Source: Apus apus (taxonomy: Eukaryota > Chordata > Aves > Apodiformes > Apodidae). Taken from it: a stretch of DNA of 64,000 nt. Of this stretch, positions 63,306 through 64,000 are shown piece by piece (position 1 is the first letter of the stretch; each line of letters opens with the position of its first letter). The stretch lies in the NCBI RefSeq assembly GCF_020740795.1, contig NC_067301.1, positions 868,001-932,000 of the forward strand, in the 5' to 3' direction. The notes below the pieces were generated by a model. That model was not told the origin of the DNA and ran no database searches. It worked only from the letters and a program-made list of their open reading frames with translations. Made by a program: the position numbers and the translations under genes.

Positions 63306-64000
63306 AGAGAATCTCTGGAGGGGAGGAGCAGACGCTGTGCATGACCTGCTGCTGTGGGGGAACCCTGAGAGTCTCCTGCTCCATCACCACAACGAGGATG
63401 GGACTGCAGGAAGTACTGGCCTTAGGTGCTGAGGTGGGAACTGGCTCAGTGGTGATCTTGGACACTGGCTTCTTTTGGTTTGTTTTGAAAAATCATCCCA
63501 TACAGGTGAAAAGGTACATTTCCTGGGTGATGTGAACCAGAATGGTCTCACGCAGTCCTGCCTCCATCCACCTCTCCACTCCACAGCTGAGTTTCTGAGC
63601 AGGAAATACAAGTCCAAGAAAGCTCTAGGCAGGAGGATGTTGTAGAAAAAAAAAAAGCTGATGTAAGGGGATGATTTCAGGAGCCCCTTGTCTGAGGGCC
63701 AAGTTTGGGTCTTGGCTGCACCAGCAGCCTTGAGCAGAGGCCAGAGCTGAACTGTGGTGGCCCCTGGGCAGGAGTGAGGATTTGGGACATCAGGGGTGTG
63801 GAGCCTGTACTGGGGGGATGAGGAACAAACTTCTCTGTGCTCATGGATGCTGCAGTTCAGCTGTGAGGAAGGAAAGCTTCATAATGCTTTGATAAATACA
63901 AGCTCTAAGAAGCTGACAGCAGTGTTTGCAGAGGCTGACCACAGGGCTTATTTTTACAAAACATGGAGGCAAGAATAACTCCTGCTCTCTGTGTCCTTCT

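Larger units (their letters stand above)
44130..64000 (+). other. MEGF6: MEGF6 intron 4 (at least 19.9 kb, open at window end)
   Basis: I searched for the next expected exon (Asp-Val-Asp-Glu-Cys start of a calcium-binding EGF module, with a CVNTPGSY-like segment) and did not find it, so the intron runs past the window. It contains a CR1 fragment near 57.3 kb, simple repeats at 53.3 and 55.2 kb, AT-rich possible regulatory blocks, and the mir-551 hairpin near 63.2 kb. Long frames such as the one at 61516-62322 have no family resemblance. Confidence 0.75.

Noticed and set aside
44130-64000. Further MEGF6 EGF exons
   Set aside because: I looked for calcium-binding EGF signatures (DxDEC, CVNTPGSY) in plus-strand frames and found none; cysteine-rich stretches present lack EGF spacing and splice sites.

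Overview
The window is vertebrate nuclear DNA and almost certainly from a bird. It holds intron-rich genes with GT-AG introns and CpG-island promoters, several CR1 LINE 3' ends (the dominant interspersed repeat of birds and reptiles), and coding exons that match the WRAP73, TPRG1L and MEGF6 proteins. The order WRAP73(+), TPRG1L(-), MEGF6(+) is the mirror image of the block next to TP73 on human chromosome 1p36. From general knowledge of avian synteny this fits a microchromosome such as chicken chromosome 21, but the sequence alone does not prove which bird or chromosome.

Layout. Positions 1 to about 4150 hold no exon I can recognise; by synteny this is the TP73 side, on the minus strand. A CpG island at about 4150-5450 carries the WRAP73 promoter (ZNF143/THAP11-type motif, two inverted CCAAT boxes, an ETS-type site and a CHR element) and coding exon 1. 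WRAP73 runs from 5040 to 19072 in 12 coding exons that join into an uninterrupted 449-codon frame. Its last exon lies directly behind a CR1 LINE whose 3' tail supplies the splice-acceptor region. Positions 19.4-21.2 kb are the convergent 3' ends of WRAP73 and TPRG1L. TPRG1L runs on the minus strand from 24459 to 21196 in 5 coding exons (276 codons); its CpG island lies between two CR1 fragments in opposite orientation. MEGF6 starts at 28112 on the plus strand. Only its first four coding exons are in the window: signal peptide, EMI domain (exons 2-3) and first EGF module (exon 4, ending at 44129). The remaining 20 kb is its intron 4, which continues past the window. Near the end of that intron, on the same strand, lies a well-formed mir-551 hairpin (about 63228-63305), matching the position of human MIR551A inside MEGF6.

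The genes do not form an operon-like unit. WRAP73 is a centrosomal/spindle-pole WD40 protein with a promoter laid out like those of cell-cycle genes. TPRG1L (Mover) is a vertebrate synaptic-vesicle-associated protein. MEGF6 is a secreted multi-EGF protein that hosts a microRNA. The most notable observations are the mir-551 hairpin with a 551a-like backbone but a 551b-like mature arm, the CR1-derived splice acceptor of the last WRAP73 exon, the CCAAT/CHR promoter of WRAP73, and the loss of a cysteine in the MEGF6 EMI domain. I found no prokaryotic, viral, CRISPR or other defence-type system.
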